A stretch of DNA of 14,446 bases from Aquimarina sp. (GTDB lineage Bacteria > Bacteroidota > Bacteroidia > Flavobacteriales > Flavobacteriaceae). Under the pieces are notes generated by a model. It had not been told where the DNA came from. It did not search any database and worked only from the letters and a program-made list of their open reading frames with translations. The number at the start of each line of letters is the position of its first letter. Positions within the stretch are counted from its first letter, which is position 1. The position numbers and the translations under genes are program-made. The stretch is taken from contig NZVW01000046.1 of assembly GCA_002697475.1 (NCBI GenBank), positions 1 to 14,446 on the forward strand, in the 5' to 3' direction. Of this stretch, positions 5,458 to 12,736 are shown piece by piece.

Positions 5458-6639
5458 ATGAGTTATCAAGTTGACGAAAAAGGATACTATGGAGACTTTG
5501 GGGGTGCTTTCATTCCTGAAATGTTGTATCCTAATGTAGAAGAGCTACGCACAAGTTATTTACAGATTATGGAAGAACCCTCTTTTAAAAAAGAGTTCAA
5601 CCAGCTGCTGAAAGATTATGTGGGCAGACCTTCTCCACTATACTTTGCCAAACGCTTATCAGAAAAACATAACACGAAGGTGTACCTGAAGCGCGAGGAT
5701 CTAAATCATACTGGTGCACACAAGGTCAACAATACTATTGGTCAGATTTTAGTGGCAAAGCATCTGGGTAAAAACAGAATTATAGCAGAGACAGGCGCTG
5801 GTCAGCACGGAGTAGCTACCGCTACGGTTTGCGCTCTTATGGGGATTCAGTGTGTAGTATATATGGGTGAAATTGATATCAAACGTCAGGCACCTAATGT
5901 AGCCCGAATGAAAATGCTGGGTGCAGAAGTACGTCCTGCCAAATCCGGTAGTAAAACCTTAAAAGATGCCACAAATGAGGCTATTCGCGATTGGATTAAT
6001 AATCCAGTAGATACACATTACATTATCGGTTCTGCTATAGGACCACATCCGTATCCGGATATGGTTACCCGTTTTCAATCCATAATCTCTGAAGAAATCA
6101 AGTGGCAGCTAAAAGAAAAAGAAGGAAGAGAATTGCCGGATTATGTGGTGGCCTGTATAGGAGGAGGCAGTAATGCTGCAGGTACATACTATCATTTTTT
6201 AGACGAACCCAGTGTGGGTATTATTGCCGTAGAGGCAGCAGGTAAAGGGGTGAATTCTGGAGAAAGTGCCGCAACATCCCAGCTAGGTAAAGAAGGTATC
6301 ATACATGGTTGTAAAACCTTGTTGATGCAAACCTCTGACGGACAAATCACAGAACCGTATTCTATCTCTGCAGGTTTAGACTATCCGGGAGTAGGTCCTT
6401 TACATTCGCACTTATATAAAACAGGTCGTGGGGAATTCTTTTCCGTTACGGATGATGATGCCATGGCTGCAGGATTAGAGTTATCTCAACTGGAAGGTAT
6501 AATCCCGGCTATAGAAACCTCGCACGCCTTGGCGATTTTTAATGACAAACAATTTAAACCAGAGGATATTGTAGTCATCAGCTTATCTGGTCGAGGTGAC
6601 AAAGACCTGAATACATATATTGATTATTTTAAATTATAA
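5458..6639 (+). CDS. trpB: tryptophan synthase beta chain
   Basis: This PLP enzyme condenses indole with L-serine to give L-tryptophan and forms the alpha2-beta2 complex with TrpA. It is 393 residues, typical of the TrpB1 type that partners TrpA. The PLP Schiff-base lysine is Lys89 in REDLNHTGAHKVNN. The catalytic Glu111 is in ETGAGQHGVA, and the phosphate-binding loop is GGGSNA (235-240). SAGLDYPGVGP is the conserved segment near the monovalent-cation and COMM regions. The Ser/Gly pattern SLSGRGDKD closes the cofactor site near the C terminus. The protein appears intact. It begins after the 162-base repeat-filled gap that follows trpF. That gap could uncouple its expression from the upstream genes. 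Confidence 0.97.
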   Translation: MSYQVDEKGYYGDFGGAFIPEMLYPNVEELRTSYLQIMEEPSFKKEFNQLLKDYVGRPSPLYFAKRLSEKHNTKVYLKREDLNHTGAHKVNNTIGQILVAKHLGKNRIIAETGAGQHGVATATVCALMGIQCVVYMGEIDIKRQAPNVARMKMLGAEVRPAKSGSKTLKDATNEAIRDWINNPVDTHYIIGSAIGPHPYPDMVTRFQSIISEEIKWQLKEKEGRELPDYVVACIGGGSNAAGTYYHFLDEPSVGIIAVEAAGKGVNSGESAATSQLGKEGIIHGCKTLLMQTSDGQITEPYSISAGLDYPGVGPLHSHLYKTGRGEFFSVTDDDAMAAGLELSQLEGIIPAIETSHALAIFNDKQFKPEDIVVISLSGRGDKDLNTYIDYFKL

Positions 6640-6641
6640 TA

Positions 6642-6721
6642 ATTAGTAAAAAGTATAAAGTCATAAGTATTAAGATTTTTGATTTTTACTTACTACTTCA
6701 TACTTATTACTCTGTACTAAT
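6642..6721 (+). repeat. long imperfect palindrome between trpB and trpA
   Basis: The 87-base gap is almost entirely an inverted repeat. It runs from ATTAGTA (6642-6648) to TACTAAT (6715-6721). The arms are about 35 bases of AGTA/TAAG-rich sequence that pair with a few mismatches, folding around GATTTTTGATTTTT near 6675-6687. The central T tract is in the loop, not after the stem. The sequence style recalls the TAGTTATTGGTTATTAG arms of the cassette between trpD and trpC. Confidence 0.6.
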
Positions 6722-6726
6722 AAACT

Positions 6727-7488
6727 ATGAACAGAATCAACAAAAAACTCGCAGAAAACAAAAAGTTACTCTCTATATACTTTACAGCCGGATATCCTGA
6801 TCTCAATGACACCGTTAAAATCATACAGGATCTTGAAAAAAGCGGAGTGGATATGATCGAAATTGGATTACCGTTTAGTGATCCTTTGGCAGATGGCCCA
6901 ACCATACAGGAAAGTTCTACGGCCGCTCTAAAAAATGGTATGACCACAAAGCTACTCTTTGAACAGTTAAAGGATATCCGAAAGACTGTATCTATACCTT
7001 TGATCATTATGGGTTATTTTAATCCGATGATGCAGTATGGTGTAGAAGCTTTTTGTGCCAAATGTCAGGAGATAGGTATTGATGGATTGATTATTCCTGA
7101 TCTACCTGTGGCAGAATACCATGAACACTATCAGGAAACATTTAAAAAATATGGATTATCCAACATCTTTCTGATCACTCCACAAACCTCAGATGAGCGT
7201 ATTAAGTTCATTGATAGCGTATCGGATGGTTTTATCTATATGGTGAGCTCTGCAAGTACTACCGGAGCCAAAAACACATTTGGAGATGAACAGCAACACT
7301 ATTTTGAAAGAATAGCAGCGTTAGATTTAATAAATCCGCAGATTGTAGGTTTTGGAATCAGTAATAAGGAAACATTTACTCAGGCTACAAAAACAGCAAA
7401 GGGTGCAATAATTGGTTCTGCCTTTATTAAACACTTAACTCATAATGGTGTGGAAACTGTTAATGAATTTGTTAAGACTATCCGATGA
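6727..7488 (+). CDS. trpA: tryptophan synthase alpha chain
   Basis: This TIM-barrel subunit cleaves indole-3-glycerol phosphate to glyceraldehyde-3-phosphate and indole. The indole is channelled to TrpB. It is 253 residues, slightly shorter than the E. coli protein but within the family range. The catalytic pair is Glu45 in MIEIGLPFSDP and Asp56 in PLADGPTIQ. YFTAGYPDL (18-26), PLIIMGYFNPMMQYG (91-105) and GIDGLIIPDLP (117-127) are the signature segments. The phosphate-binding motifs are VSSASTTGAK (173-182), VGFGIS (207-212) and GAIIGSAFIKHL near the C terminus. The loop sequence STTG is a minor variant of the common VTGxRG. It is the last gene of the operon. No clear terminator is visible directly after it, so transcription may run into the THX gene. 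Confidence 0.97.
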   Translation: MNRINKKLAENKKLLSIYFTAGYPDLNDTVKIIQDLEKSGVDMIEIGLPFSDPLADGPTIQESSTAALKNGMTTKLLFEQLKDIRKTVSIPLIIMGYFNPMMQYGVEAFCAKCQEIGIDGLIIPDLPVAEYHEHYQETFKKYGLSNIFLITPQTSDERIKFIDSVSDGFIYMVSSASTTGAKNTFGDEQQHYFERIAALDLINPQIVGFGISNKETFTQATKTAKGAIIGSAFIKHLTHNGVETVNEFVKTIR

Positions 7489-7564
7489 TTTTATTATACT
7501 CCTATAAATTCATATTTTAAGGAAACACAAAAGTTTTAATGTTTAATCGCCAAAATTATGAATT

Positions 7565-7690
7565 ATGGGTAAAGGAGATAAAAAAACAAAAAGAGGTAAA
7601 ATCTATGCGGGGAGTTATGGAAGACGCCGTCCACGCAAAAAATCTAAAATGGTCTCTCAAATCGAAGCCGGTACAACTCCAAAAAAATAA
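7565..7690 (+). CDS. 30S ribosomal protein THX
   Basis: A 41-residue, very basic protein starting MGKGDKKTKRGKIYAGSYGR and continuing with an Arg/Lys-rich segment (RRPRKKSK, residues 21-28). This matches the ribosomal protein THX family, a small subunit protein first seen in Thermus that sits in a pocket at the top of the 30S head. In Bacteroidota it is commonly encoded as a short gene of about this size. An ATG at 7558 is in another frame and stops after four codons, so 7565 is the start. It lies 76 bases after trpA on the same strand and ends just before a strong hairpin. It could be read through from trpA or use its own promoter, which I could not identify. It is easily missed because of its length. 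Confidence 0.9.
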   Translation: MGKGDKKTKRGKIYAGSYGRRRPRKKSKMVSQIEAGTTPKK

Positions 7691-7708
7691 AACTAAAAGG
7701 TAATAAAT

Positions 7709-7738
7709 GATAGCTATCCTAGTTTAGGGTAGCTATTC
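7709..7738. terminator. bidirectional terminator between the THX gene and the minus-strand gene
   Basis: TAGCTATCCT (7711-7720) pairs with AGGGTAGCTA (7726-7735) around loop AGTTT, with one G-U pair. Short A/T-rich runs flank both sides, and the T tract is weak in each direction. It lies 18 bases after the THX stop and overlaps the TAG stop codon (7733-7735) of the convergent gene, so it can serve both. Confidence 0.7.
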
Positions 7739-8998
7739 TTGTGTTACAAACAGGTTATTGATAAAATTATCCAGTTTTTGCTTTTTCAGCTGTAAAACAT
7801 CTGTCTTTACACGGGTAATGAAACCGTATGAACTTCCTTCAATAGACATATCCCCTGAAATATATAATAGGTTTTTAGGATCTATTTGTAGCTTATCCAA
7901 TACTGTAATTGGATATCTTAATGCTAGCGAAGCTATTCCATCAACACCAAAGGTATCATCCATACTTCCATCACTATTTAACTTCTTGATCAGAATCTCA
8001 AAATCATTATCCAGGCTTTTGGAAACCACGAACACTTCTCCATTCTCTCCTACCACAAAATTAGAGTTGTATAAATCTGCATTGCTATCTATCCTGCCAT
8101 CGTCCGTAAAACTTTCATCCAGATTACCGTCTAAATCATACTTCCTTACCAGATATAGCGCTTCAGCATTTATTTTTAATTGAGAGATATATACTGCTGA
8201 CTTTTTTACTTCAATATGATCTATAGTTTCATAATCGCCATCTGTTGATAAACAATGAACATTTTGTGACTCCATCTTCTCACTCGTCAACCCGGCAAGA
8301 TAAGTAGCCTGATCTATTTCATTTTCTGTTGTGCCAGAGTAAGCCAGGAGCAGATAATCATCCTGCATAGCAGAACAATCCAGTTTAAAACAACGGTTGG
8401 CATACAGATCTGAAGATAGTGTCTTACCTTCTTCGGACAACTTAAGAATTGCGATCTTTTCATCTGAAGTGGATACACTAAAATCGTTTACTTTAGCTAC
8501 CACTACGATCTCACCATTAGGTGAGGTATGTAAGTACTGACCAAAATTGTCATCTGTATTATCTAAAATACTTTTGGTATAGATACCGCCATTTCCAAAG
8601 TTTAGATTTAATTCTCCTGTTTCATAAAATTCGTTGATATGAATCATCCAGCTGAACCCATTCCATAGATTAGACAGTACTACCAGATTACCATTTGCAG
8701 TAGCACTCATGGCTACTGGTGTTGTGCCCTCATTATTAAGGATATCTGAGGTAAAGTTAAAGGTAACATCCCTGTGACCGTTTTTAAGTAAACGAATCAG
8801 ATTTCTGTTAATGTCAGACTCATATAATGCATAAACTTCTCCGTTTTTCGTCAAATTGTAATCTACAATCTGCGAAGAATCCATACCTAACTCCTTAAAC
8901 AGAAAAAGTCCGTCTCTGGCAAACTCTCCGTCAATTTGTTGTCCGATAATAGGATAATAAGTACCTAATAGTAAAAAAGGTAAAAAAATGAATCTCAT
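7733..8998 (-). CDS. secreted delta-60-repeat-like protein
   Basis: This is an exported protein of unknown role, 421 residues from the ATG at 8998. That start gives a clean Sec signal peptide: MRF, a hydrophobic core to about residue 18, then a probable cleavage near GQ-QID. A start 11 codons upstream (9031) is possible but places charged residues before the signal. The mature part contains several units resembling delta-60 repeats: GELNLNFGNGGI (128-139), GNLDESFTDDGRI (291-303) and GSMDDTFGVDGI (344-355). Each is followed by a strand of the type NGEVFVVSKS (319-328). Such repeats form beta-propeller-like folds in Bacteroidota surface or secreted proteins. No type IX secretion C-terminal domain, lipobox or enzymatic motif is seen, so it probably ends in the periplasm. 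It stands alone and converges on the THX gene. Confidence 0.72.
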   Translation of the reverse strand: MRFIFLPFLLLGTYYPIIGQQIDGEFARDGLFLFKELGMDSSQIVDYNLTKNGEVYALYESDINRNLIRLLKNGHRDVTFNFTSDILNNEGTTPVAMSATANGNLVVLSNLWNGFSWMIHINEFYETGELNLNFGNGGIYTKSILDNTDDNFGQYLHTSPNGEIVVVAKVNDFSVSTSDEKIAILKLSEEGKTLSSDLYANRCFKLDCSAMQDDYLLLAYSGTTENEIDQATYLAGLTSEKMESQNVHCLSTDGDYETIDHIEVKKSAVYISQLKINAEALYLVRKYDLDGNLDESFTDDGRIDSNADLYNSNFVVGENGEVFVVSKSLDNDFEILIKKLNSDGSMDDTFGVDGIASLALRYPITVLDKLQIDPKNLLYISGDMSIEGSSYGFITRVKTDVLQLKKQKLDNFINNLFVTQE

Positions 8999-9099
8999 AT
9001 TTAGTTGGCGTACAGCTTTAATAAAAGCCATCGCTCAAGTGGTTGGTTGTTCCGTGAGATCCAGGGGTAGTTGGATTATGTTCCCAAAAAAAAGCATTA

Positions 9100-9128
9100 A
9101 AAAGTTAATACGCAAAACCTTTCGACAA
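9100..9128 (-). promoter_or_regulatory. possible promoter of the delta-60-like gene
   Basis: On the minus strand, TTG (complement of 9126-9128) is followed after 18 bases by TAACTTTT (complement of 9100-9107). This matches seven of eight positions of TAnnTTTG counting the free positions. It would give a 5' untranslated leader of roughly 95 bases before the ATG at 8998. The last G of the -7 box is missing, so confidence is low. Confidence 0.3.
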
Positions 9129-9220
9129 ACAAATAAAAAACCAGATCAAATCACCTAAAGTCATTAATAATACTAGTATATATAGTTTACGGCGTTAATT
9201 ATCCGCACCCCTTCAAAAGT

Positions 9221-9251
9221 TTGGTTTTTTATTCTCCTTATAGTAACTTTC
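9221..9251 (+). promoter_or_regulatory. possible promoter of the GNAT gene
   Basis: TTG (9221-9223) is followed after 20 bases by TAACTTTC (9244-9251), one mismatch from TAnnTTTG. The ATG of the acetyltransferase is at 9285, giving a leader of about 25-28 bases. Weak evidence, based on motif and spacing only. Confidence 0.35.
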
Positions 9252-9284
9252 TGTAAGTTATTCGTTAGCCACAAAACGTCAACT

Positions 9285-9710
9285 ATGGAATTCACTATCG
9301 GTAATCATCCTGATCTTATCAAAAAAGCACATGCGATCAGAAAACAGGTCTTTGTTATAGAGCAAGGTATACCGCAGGCACTGGATCTTGATGGATTAGA
9401 CGGGTCAGCAGACCATGTTTTAGTTACCAAAGGTGAAGAACTAATAGCTACCGCTCGCTTATACTATAAAAGATCAGGTTATGCTATAATGGCCAGGATT
9501 GCAGTTTTACAGACATATAGGGGATTAGGTGTAGCTACAAAGATGGTCAAAGCGTTATTAGACAATGCCAAACAACGTAACATCAAAACTATAGAAATCC
9601 ATGCGCATCAATACCTAAGGTCGTACTATGAAAAGTTTGGATTTAAATATATAAAAGATGTAGAAACCGTAGGGGGACATCAGTTGATTGAAATGAAGTA
9701 TCAGTGCTAG
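9285..9710 (+). CDS. GNAT family N-acetyltransferase
   Basis: A cytoplasmic acetyl-CoA-dependent acyltransferase of the GNAT superfamily, 141 residues, one domain. IRKQVFVIEQGIP (18-30) is the N-terminal helix pattern typical of ElaA/YjcF-like members, where R-x-x-V-F-V-x-E-Q is characteristic. The acetyl-CoA pyrophosphate loop is in motif A, RIAVLQTYRGLGVATKMV (71-88), with the Q/RxxGxG/A core YRGLGVA. Motif B ends in YYEKFGF (114-120), the usual Tyr-bearing element. The substrate cannot be told from sequence; small amines or protein N-termini are both possible. It has its own likely promoter and terminator and is not in an operon with its neighbours. Confidence 0.85.
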   Translation: MEFTIGNHPDLIKKAHAIRKQVFVIEQGIPQALDLDGLDGSADHVLVTKGEELIATARLYYKRSGYAIMARIAVLQTYRGLGVATKMVKALLDNAKQRNIKTIEIHAHQYLRSYYEKFGFKYIKDVETVGGHQLIEMKYQC

Positions 9711-9748
9711 GTTAAAATCTTAAATAATTTCTCTATTTAATTACAGAT

Positions 9749-9774
9749 AAAGCTTTTAATTTAGAGCTTTTCTT
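9749..9774 (+). terminator. likely terminator of the GNAT gene
   Basis: AAAGCTTT (9749-9756) pairs with AGAGCTTT (9763-9770), with one G-U pair and loop TAATTT. A T-rich tail (TTTTCTTT) follows. It is 38 bases after the GNAT stop and well before the next gene. The stem is AU-rich and so of moderate strength. Confidence 0.5.
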
Positions 9775-9806
9775 TACAAATAATACAAAAGCATCTTAAT
9801 CTTGTC

Positions 9807-9814
9807 TATTTTTG
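9807..9814 (+). promoter_or_regulatory. possible -7 element of the TonB-domain gene
   Basis: TATTTTTG at 9807-9814 is an exact TAnnTTTG match, 34 bases before the ATG at 9848. No TTG is found 17-23 bases upstream, so only half of the promoter is supported. Confidence 0.4.
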
Positions 9815-9847
9815 GCATCTCAAGGAAAAACTAATTATTTATTTTAA

Positions 9848-10540
9848 ATGAATAAATGTCTATTTTTTAAGTTAGCTATTGCCCTAGTTATTTTATTCAA
9901 TATAATACCATCATCAGCTCAGGATTCTATATACTATAAAAATGAAATTATCAACAGATTAGATGTCTTGAAACAAAAGCAGGGTACGTGGAAGTTATAC
10001 GATGAGGATTATGGCCATTATATGGAAATAAATTATAAAGACGATAGCTTAATAGGTCCTATACTGTTTAAAAAAAAGGATTCGTTATTATTAAAGATTT
10101 CAGAACCAGTTAAAAAGCCAAGTGAATTTGTGCTTTTTTATAAAGGACAAATAATCCCTGCATACAAGTCGTACAAAAACGAGGAAGTTATTTTAAGAAG
10201 CAGCAGAGATAGTCTACCACTATCTAAAGAAATATCAGAAGAAGCCTCCAAGTATTTTCAAGTTAAGCCCATGTTTTACGGTGGACAAAATGCCCTACTT
10301 AAATTTATACGTGACACCACAAAGCCTCCTAAGATTAAAGGCTTAGTCGAAAGAATAGTTGTAGATTTTATTATTGACAAAAATGGTTATATAATTGAAG
10401 CAAAAATTTCAAAAAGTGCCAGTGAAGCTGCTAATAAAGAAGCCCTGCGTGTAATGAGCTTGATGCCCAGATGGCAACCAGGATATCAAAGAGGAAAAGC
10501 TGTGAAAGTTAAACAAAGAAGCCCTTTTGTTTTTCAGTAA
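9848..10540 (+). CDS. secreted protein with TonB C-terminal domain
   Basis: A 230-residue protein with an N-terminal Sec signal (hydrophobic 5-20, probable cleavage after SSA at residue 24) and a C-terminal TonB-type domain from about residue 138 to the end. The domain shows the usual pattern: FYGGQNALLKFI (143-154), IKGLVERIVVDFIIDKNGYI, an EALRVMSLMPRWQPG segment (198-212) and GKAVKVKQ before the terminal PFVFQ. In a true TonB the domain is held by an uncleaved inner-membrane helix and a Pro-rich linker. Here the hydrophobic segment ends in a good signal-peptidase site and there is no linker, so it is more likely a periplasmic protein that reuses the fold. Residues 45-85 (GTWKLYDEDYGHY...) resemble MORN-like or toxin-antitoxin-type beta repeats found in related Bacteroidota proteins, with low certainty. 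Its role is unknown. Confidence 0.75.
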   Translation: MNKCLFFKLAIALVILFNIIPSSAQDSIYYKNEIINRLDVLKQKQGTWKLYDEDYGHYMEINYKDDSLIGPILFKKKDSLLLKISEPVKKPSEFVLFYKGQIIPAYKSYKNEEVILRSSRDSLPLSKEISEEASKYFQVKPMFYGGQNALLKFIRDTTKPPKIKGLVERIVVDFIIDKNGYIIEAKISKSASEAANKEALRVMSLMPRWQPGYQRGKAVKVKQRSPFVFQ

Positions 10541-10584
10541 ATTTAGAGACAACTTTAAGTAATTACAGTGCTTGTAGTGTTATG

Positions 10585-11238
10585 TTAAAAAACCTCACGA
10601 TACTGCATCACTCTAAAATCAATCGTACTAAAATCAGGGTTTTGTTGTTTCAACTGCTTATATAATGACATACTCCCTATAGCACGGTTAGCAGATCCGG
10701 AGGGTGCGGTTAGAGAAACCGTTTTGACAATTCGGTTATCCAATGTAAACTGATGTATTCTGGGTACCTCATCAGAAATCACTTTTAGTTTAAGGCTATA
10801 CTCTTTAAGGTGTTTTCTAAAAAAATATTCGGGGCCATTCTTACTATTACCTCCGGTAAAAATTAAGGTATCAATTTTAGGGTATTGCTGTAGATAACCA
10901 ACCAAATTACGCAACTCAATGTTTTGCATACCCAGATCTGAGGCATCAATTTTATCCCGTTTGCAGCTCTGTACAATATCACAGATACCTATACCACATG
11001 AAGCTAAAAATTCTTTTCGTTGTTTAATCGCTTGATCTGTAGTTTCAAAAACCAAATTCAGGTTAAATATGCGATCCAGCACAGGCCATAATAAACCATC
11101 AATACTGCCATAACAAAAGTTGACATCACCGGGTTTTAAGTCTCCTGTTGTGAATCTCGGTGGCGGTAATGTGCCAACAATTAGTTTTGTAGCGCCTTCT
11201 GGAAAATAAGGTGGGTATGGATGGGTGTGTTTGAACAA
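10585..11238 (-). CDS. uracil-DNA glycosylase superfamily protein (divergent)
   Basis: A 217-residue cytoplasmic protein with the layout of the uracil-DNA glycosylase fold. KLIVGTLPPP (18-27) opens the active-site region and is followed by FCYGSIDGLLWPVL (41-54). This corresponds to the F-Y-G-x-x-x-N-x-F-W segment of Mug/HDG-type enzymes. Near the C terminus SLTAPSGSANRAIG (175-188) corresponds to the leucine-loop motif (HPS/LPSTSPAN). The Asn of the first segment, which is important in the Mug/HDG group, is not present here (IDGLLW). Activity on uracil or hypoxanthine is therefore uncertain. It starts 5 bases after the stop of the alpha/beta hydrolase and is surely cotranscribed with it. It converges with the TonB-domain gene across a 44-base gap in which I see no clear terminator. 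Confidence 0.65.
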   Translation of the reverse strand: MFKHTHPYPPYFPEGATKLIVGTLPPPRFTTGDLKPGDVNFCYGSIDGLLWPVLDRIFNLNLVFETTDQAIKQRKEFLASCGIGICDIVQSCKRDKIDASDLGMQNIELRNLVGYLQQYPKIDTLIFTGGNSKNGPEYFFRKHLKEYSLKLKVISDEVPRIHQFTLDNRIVKTVSLTAPSGSANRAIGSMSLYKQLKQQNPDFSTIDFRVMQYREVF

Positions 11239-11243
11239 TGTTA

Positions 11244-12179
11244 TTAGTTTTTGGAATTACTCTTATTCATAGTATGTTGGGCTTCCTGCTTTATCCACTG
11301 TATGGCAATGTCCACTGGTTGAGTGTTTTTAGTAGACGCCGTACTATGTCCTAAATCAGAAAATAAGATATATTCAAAAGGCTTGCCTTCAGCTTTAAGT
11401 GAATTAAGATGCTCAATACATAATTTGGCAGGGATTTGTATGTCTAGCTCTCCGTAAATCCAAAGTCCGGGAATGGAGACTTTATTCAGTGTAACTTTTG
11501 GATCAGTCGTTGTAAATTGATAGCGATCAGGGTCATTATACATATGATCCAGTGCTTCTTCTTGTGTATGTTTCTCCCAAAATTCAGTATCTCCATTGGT
11601 GTAGAACTGAAATCGCAATTGCTCCAGGGTAGTAATAGTTGGACAACTGAATAACACCATAAAATCAACTAACGGATTTTCATTAGCCGCAATGGGTATG
11701 ATCCATCCGGCCTGACTAAAACCTAACAGTCCAATGGGTAGGTTCTTATATTCTTCGTTTAAGATATTAACGGCTGAAGCCGCATCCTTTGATAAAAGCT
11801 CCAGATTTACGGCATCGATATTATTTGTCCCTACTTCCGGACCGGCATAGACTCCTCCTGATGCTCCTACTCCCCTTTTGTCATAGGTCAATACCGCAAT
11901 GCTATCTTTCACCAATCGTTCTGCGAATTGTGTCATTCTTGTTGTCTGCCCTGAACCGTGCACCAAAACAACGGCTGACTGAGCTTTTTGAGGCTGATAT
12001 AAGGTTCCTACAAGCTGCACACCTTCACTGATAAATTTCACCTCTTTAGTTTGTATAGTCTCTGGTGATTGTGCTATTAATTTAGTTGAGGTTGGTAGAA
12101 AGAAGAATACCAATAAAACAATAAGTTTTATTGATTTAAATGTAATTTTATTAATATATTCAGTACTTATAATAATCAT
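11244..12179 (-). CDS. exported alpha/beta hydrolase
   Basis: A 311-residue serine hydrolase of the alpha/beta fold. The N terminus has basic residues (Lys11, Lys15, Lys18), a hydrophobic stretch 19-28 and a probable signal-peptidase site at LIA-QS (residue 36), so it is exported to the periplasm. The oxyanion region is VLVHGSG (71-77). TYDKRGVGASGG (98-109) is a typical strand-turn motif. The nucleophile is Ser155 in GFSQAG, the acid is Asp246 in IYGELDIQIP and the histidine is His278 in SDLGHST. The catalytic set is complete. Substrate is unknown; esters and acyl-CoA-like or peptide substrates are all seen among relatives. The lid region (about 180-230) is helical and rich in charged residues. 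It is the first gene of a two-gene unit with the glycosylase-like gene. Confidence 0.82.
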   Translation of the reverse strand: MIIISTEYINKITFKSIKLIVLLVFFFLPTSTKLIAQSPETIQTKEVKFISEGVQLVGTLYQPQKAQSAVVLVHGSGQTTRMTQFAERLVKDSIAVLTYDKRGVGASGGVYAGPEVGTNNIDAVNLELLSKDAASAVNILNEEYKNLPIGLLGFSQAGWIIPIAANENPLVDFMVLFSCPTITTLEQLRFQFYTNGDTEFWEKHTQEEALDHMYNDPDRYQFTTTDPKVTLNKVSIPGLWIYGELDIQIPAKLCIEHLNSLKAEGKPFEYILFSDLGHSTASTKNTQPVDIAIQWIKQEAQHTMNKSNSKN

Positions 12180-12218
12180 TTTATATTATATTCTACTTGC
12201 TTTTACACCATGATTGTC

Positions 12219-12647
12219 CTACAATTTTCCTCTTAGCTCTTCCAAGACTTCCATAGCTATAAAACCAAACGTCTTTTCTATCCCTTTTACATGATGACTT
12301 ACTACAAATCTATCTGTAATATCTTTAAATGAATAGACCTTAAACAAATCCGTTTCTGTAGTACTGAGATCAATATCAAATTCATAAAATCTTCGATTAG
12401 ATACTAAAATAATGCCCTCATAAGAACTTCCCCCCAATACATCCAGTTCTAACTCTATAATAATAGAATCGTCAATATTTAGATTTCTCTCTTGGAACAC
12501 TTTCTTAAGCAATTCAGGAATTCCCAATTCCCTCCAAAATTTAGCTTTTCTAAATATCTCATCTCTTACAAGAATATTCTTTTCTTTTGTGTTTAACCTT
12601 CGATGATTTTTTAACTTTTCAATATTTGTTTCCGATTTTTTCTTCAA
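12219..12647 (-). CDS. uncharacterised small protein, start codon uncertain
   Basis: I do not recognise this 142-residue protein. It has a basic, helical N-terminal third (residues 1-56, rich in Lys/Arg/Glu). An alternating strand-like segment follows (63-92, SIIIELELDVLGG ... ILVSNRRFYEFDID). It ends with an amphipathic helix, IAMEVLEELRGKL. There is no ATG at the beginning: the frame as given starts with TTG at 12647. It is open further upstream for 16 codons, back to a TAG. That extension would encode a hydrophobic run (SLASIVIIISF) before the basic region, which would suit an N-terminal membrane anchor, but it contains no usual start codon. Either TTG is used, or the true 5' end is in another frame or damaged. 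The hydrolase gene follows 39 bases downstream on the same strand and might be cotranscribed. Confidence 0.55.
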   Translation of the reverse strand: MKKKSETNIEKLKNHRRLNTKEKNILVRDEIFRKAKFWRELGIPELLKKVFQERNLNIDDSIIIELELDVLGGSSYEGIILVSNRRFYEFDIDLSTTETDLFKVYSFKDITDRFVVSHHVKGIEKTFGFIAMEVLEELRGKL

Positions 12648-12736
12648 TTTATCAAAGGATATAATTATAACTATTGATGCTAAAGATAAACACTAAATTT
12701 TGTATTTTAAATACACTTAAACAAGTTCAGTATCAC

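Noticed and set aside
7758..8183. 141-codon open frame on the + strand opposite the delta-60-like gene
   Set aside because: It is antisense to a convincing secreted protein, is Ser/Leu-rich without domain pattern, and has no promoter or start context.
9001..9031. Longer form of the delta-60-like protein starting at 9031
   Set aside because: It would put 11 residues with two basic positions before a signal peptide that starts perfectly at 8998; kept only as an alternative.
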